DNA from: Corynebacterium variabile
GTDB lineage: Bacteria; Actinomycetota; Actinomycetes; Mycobacteriales; Mycobacteriaceae
Assembly: GCF_006539825.1 (NCBI RefSeq)
Contig: NZ_BJNT01000001.1
Span: 1 to 64,000 of the forward strand
DNA: 64,000 nt
Reading direction: 5' to 3'
The notes beneath the pieces were generated by a model that ran no database searches, was not told the DNA's origin, and worked only from the letters and a program-made list of their open reading frames with translations. Both the position numbers and the translations under genes were made by a program. The stretch's first letter is position 1. Every line of letters starts with the position of its first letter. Positions 60,253 to 64,000 of the stretch are shown in pieces.

Positions 60253-60945
60253 TCAGAAGAGTCGGAGCTCGGTGGAGTCCGCGCCGCGCATCTCCTGGTA
60301 GTCCAGGGTCACGCAGCGGAATCCACGGTCCTCGGCCAGGGTCCGGGCCTGCGGCTTGATCTCCTGGGCGGCGAACACGCCCCGGACCGGGGCCAGCAAC
60401 TCATCCCGGTTGAGCAGCTCGACGTAGCGGGTGAGCTGTTCCACACCGTCGATGCCGCCGCGGCGTTTGATCTCCACGGCGACGGTGACGCCCAGGTCGT
60501 CCCGGGAGAGGATGTCGACCGGGCCGATGGCGGTCGGGTACTCACGACGGATGAGTGTGTAGCCGGCACCGAGGATCTCGATCTGCTCCGCCAGAAGTTC
60601 CTGGAGGTGCGCCTCCACGCCGTCCTTCACCAGACCGGGGTCCTCCCCCAGTTCGTGGGCGGTATCCGAGTAGACCTTGAAGATCCGGATGGTGAGCTTC
60701 TCCCCCTTGGGGTTCTGCACCGTCCACAGGTCCACGATCCCGGCGTCCTTCTGCTCTTCACCCGGCTCCTCCTCGCGCAGGGCGCAGGGCGGGGTCATCC
60801 AGTTGAGTGGCTTGTAGGCACGGTCATCGGCGTGGATACTCACCGACCCGTCGGCCTTGACCATCACCAGACGATCGGCTTCAGGCAGGTAGGCCTCGAG
60901 GCGGCCTTCATATTCTACGGCACAACGGCAGATCACCAGACGCAT
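60253..60945 (-). CDS. nucS: Endonuclease NucS (mismatch-specific)
   Basis: Actinobacterial mismatch endonuclease replacing MutS/MutL repair. 230 residues: N-terminal dimerisation/DNA-binding part ([24 protein letters not shown]) and a C-terminal RecB-like nuclease with [21 protein letters not shown] (D...ExK). The final residues ELRLF resemble a sliding-clamp-binding tail. TAGCCT seven bases before ATG 60945 indicates a leaderless transcript. Confidence 0.95.
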   Translation of the reverse strand: MRLVICRCAVEYEGRLEAYLPEADRLVMVKADGSVSIHADDRAYKPLNWMTPPCALREEEPGEEQKDAGIVDLWTVQNPKGEKLTIRIFKVYSDTAHELGEDPGLVKDGVEAHLQELLAEQIEILGAGYTLIRREYPTAIGPVDILSRDDLGVTVAVEIKRRGGIDGVEQLTRYVELLNRDELLAPVRGVFAAQEIKPQARTLAEDRGFRCVTLDYQEMRGADSTELRLF

Positions 60946-60981
60946 GGGTGACAGGCTAGCAGGCGTGTCCGGCGGGCCCGC

Positions 60982-61491
60982 TCAGGGTCGCTCGAGTCCG
61001 TGGCGACGGTCGATCCGGTTGACGGACTGCTCCTTGCGGGTCGATGGTGCGGACTCCAGCCAGGCGACCAGGGCGGTGTCGCCGGCATCGTCGAGGGCGA
61101 CCTCCCAGTCGGCCGGACCGTCGGTCAGGGAGAGCACATGGAGATCATCCTCCAGGAAGAACGCCTCGAGGGAGGAGATCGGACGACGTCCGGTGATCTC
61201 GGTGCTCTGCCGGGAGAAGCTCAGGTCGGATTCCGGACGCAGCGACCGTAGCTTGTAGACCTTCGCCTGCAGCCCCCCGTAAACGAGAACCCCGTGGCGC
61301 CAGTGCCTGCCCTCGGGATTCGGCACGCTTCTGACCACCACAGGGATTCCGCGACTGCGCAGGGTGAGGAACCTGCCCCCTGCCAGGATCGCCCCAAAGG
61401 CGACCACACATACGGCCACGATAATGAGGATGGTCCAGAGCACCAGCCACGTCCCTTCGTCAGTGTCGTCACTGTCGTCACTAGTCGTCAT
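60982..61491 (-). CDS. DUF2550 membrane protein
   Basis: A 169-residue protein with one N-terminal helix (WLVLWTILIIVAVCVVAFGAI) and a cytoplasmic domain of the DUF2550 family (GIPVVVRSVPNPEGRHWRHG, GRRPISSLEAFFLEDDLHVLSL). It sits between the ATP synthase genes and nucS, its usual place in Corynebacterium. ATG 61491 is chosen; the frame extends to 61590. Function unknown. Confidence 0.85.
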   Translation of the reverse strand: MTTSDDSDDTDEGTWLVLWTILIIVAVCVVAFGAILAGGRFLTLRSRGIPVVVRSVPNPEGRHWRHGVLVYGGLQAKVYKLRSLRPESDLSFSRQSTEITGRRPISSLEAFFLEDDLHVLSLTDGPADWEVALDDAGDTALVAWLESAPSTRKEQSVNRIDRRHGLERP

Positions 61492-61616
61492 ACCCTGTCG
61501 GCGGTGGTCATCCATCGGCTCTATGCAGGGCTTTTCGACGAGCTTACCGGGGGTCGCCGGGGCCACCAAAAGCAGTGTCGTCAAGGACACGGGGTTCGGC
61601 AGCCGAACATGGAAAA

Positions 61617-61664
61617 CACCGACGGGCGGTTCCCCTGATGATCCAGGGGAACCGTCCGTCGGTG
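61617..61664 (-). terminator. Terminator of the atp operon
   Basis: CACCGACGGGCGGTTCCCCTG (61617-61637) pairs with positions 61644-61664 over 21 bases with one wobble and a six-base loop; on the minus strand TTTTCC follows. It lies 29 bases after the atpC stop. Confidence 0.88.
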
Positions 61665-61692
61665 GTGTCAGGCGCTACTACGGCGTCAGGAA

Positions 61693-62070
61693 CTACTTCT
61701 CCTGCAGCCGCTTCACGGCGCGCAGCTCGGAGACCGCAGTCTCGCGCTCGAGCGCGGACGCCGAGGCGTCCTTCGCCCGGGCCTCAGCCTCGGAGGTCTC
61801 GACCTCGGAAGCCCAGACAGCGGAATCGGCGAGGATGGTGATCTTGGACGACGACACGGACAGGAATCCGCCCTGCACCGCCGCGACAAGCTTCTCACCC
61901 TCGGCCGTCCGGATGACGACCACGCCGTTCTCGACCAGCTGGCCGAGCAGCGGTTCGTGGCCGGGGAGCACGCCGATCTCGCCCTCGGTGGTCTGCGCGG
62001 TGACGGAGCTGGCCTTTCCGGACCAGAGCATCCGCTCGACAGACACGAGTTCAGTGGCAATCTCAGCCAT
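61693..62070 (-). CDS. atpC: ATP synthase epsilon subunit
   Basis: 125-residue epsilon subunit of F1. The beta-sandwich N-terminus ([34 protein letters not shown]) and short helical C-terminus ([20 protein letters not shown]) are typical. Last gene of the atp operon, 12 bases after atpD. Confidence 0.96.
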   Translation of the reverse strand: MAEIATELVSVERMLWSGKASSVTAQTTEGEIGVLPGHEPLLGQLVENGVVVIRTAEGEKLVAAVQGGFLSVSSSKITILADSAVWASEVETSEAEARAKDASASALERETAVSELRAVKRLQEK

Positions 62071-62082
62071 GTGCGTGACCCC

Positions 62083-63534
<1,452 letters not shown>

Positions 63535-64000
63535 TTAGTCACTTTCTCCACTGTCGGACAGCGCGTCAACGCCGCCGACAATCTCTGAGATTTCCTGGGT
63601 GATCTTCGCCTGGCGCAGCTGGTTGGCGACCCGGGAAAGGTCGTTGACCAGAGCGGTCGCGTTGTCGGTCGCGGCGGACATCGCGGTCCGTCGGGCCGCG
63701 GACTCACTGGCGGCGGACTCGAGCATGAGCGCGAAGATGCTGCGGGAGACGTACTGCGGAAGCAGTGCGGCCAGCAGGGTGTCCGGGTCGGGCTCGAAGT
63801 CGAAGTCGGCGGACGCGGTGTCCGCACTGTTCGACAGGAGATCCTCGCCGGTGTTCACTTCACCTTCGACACGGGTCTCGATCGGCAGCATGCGGAAGGC
63901 CTGCGGGGCCTGGGTCAGCATCGACTCGAAGCGCGTGTAGACCACGTGCAGCTCGTCGAAGCCGGGGACGCCCTCGCCTTCCGGAGCGCTGATACCGTCA
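63535..64000 (-). CDS. atpG: ATP synthase gamma subunit (C-terminal part)
   Basis: The frame runs off the right edge; visible residues begin GISAPEGEGVPGFDELH (just inside the edge) and end DALSDSGESD. The C-terminal helix MLESAASESAARRTAMSAATDNA and LRQAKITQEISEIVGG is the family hallmark that enters the alpha/beta barrel. A ~30-residue insert (EVNTGEDLLSNSADTASADF) is usual for actinobacteria. Confidence 0.95.
   Translation of the reverse strand, partial: DGISAPEGEGVPGFDELHVVYTRFESMLTQAPQAFRMLPIETRVEGEVNTGEDLLSNSADTASADFDFEPDPDTLLAALLPQYVSRSIFALMLESAASESAARRTAMSAATDNATALVNDLSRVANQLRQAKITQEISEIVGGVDALSDSGESD

Overview
The window is high-GC actinobacterial chromosome, almost certainly from a Corynebacterium. 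I recognise the genus from gene content and order: mscCG-type channel next to ilvB-ilvN-ilvC, then a PH-domain gene and ilvD; a divergent lysG/lysE pair; the actinobacterial mismatch endonuclease nucS beside a DUF2550 gene and the atp operon; leuB, serA, gatA/gatB/gatC, pfkA, ligA, mnmA, a cysteine desulfurase and etfBA. It reads mostly as conserved housekeeping chromosome. I see no prophage, insertion sequence, CRISPR array, rRNA or tRNA.

Layout. 1-3.1 kb: edge of a membrane protein, a secreted lipase, a GNAT acetyltransferase, leuB. 3.3-6.4 kb: an efeUOB iron-uptake operon behind a DtxR-type iron box, with every gene damaged. 6.4-8.2 kb: MarR-regulated MFS exporter. 8.3-11.1 kb: serA and a CDF zinc-type exporter. 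11.2-19.2 kb: branched-chain amino acid block (ilvC, ilvN, ilvB with leader peptide and attenuator; ilvD) around the glutamate-exporter-type channel. 19.3-29.4 kb: SDR enzyme, short UvrA-like ATPase, lysG/lysE, DoxX protein, glutathionyl-hydroquinone-reductase-like protein, pntAB. 29.7-38.2 kb: gatB, BASS transporter, pfkA, DHA2 exporter, Nudix, TetR-like regulator, gatA, gatC. 38.3-45.4 kb: ACT protein, hypothetical protein, two-ACT ilvA, DEDDh exonuclease, a 40-residue protein, ligA. 45.4-53.7 kb: a leader peptide and hairpin before a frameshifted ABC-F gene, a MhuD-type heme oxygenase, MetE-like gene, mnmA, a broken MFS gene, cysteine desulfurase, CPA1 antiporter. 53.9-64 kb: etfBA, a methyltransferase, Nudix, ABC ATPase, thioredoxin-like protein, zinc-ribbon protein, nucS, DUF2550 and atpC-atpD-atpG (cut by the window end).

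How genes work together. leuB, ilvA, ilvB/N, ilvC and ilvD give most of the isoleucine/valine/leucine route. A shared TGTGAGACA element lies before leuB and (as a perfect palindrome) before ilvC, and a leaderless leader peptide plus terminator precedes ilvB. Export of amino acids is represented by the MscCG-type channel and LysE. Redox and energy functions are etfBA, pntAB and ATP synthase.

The most notable signals are: (i) five genes at three loci (efeU, efeO, efeB, the ABC-F gene and an MFS gene) carrying simple disabling lesions in an otherwise intact region; (ii) a 14-residue leaderless leader peptide followed by nested hairpins that bury the ribosome-binding site of the ABC-F gene; (iii) a 40-residue protein with its own promoter and terminator; (iv) a very common leaderless promoter layout (TANNNT, 6-8 bases, start codon) that fixes many start codons.
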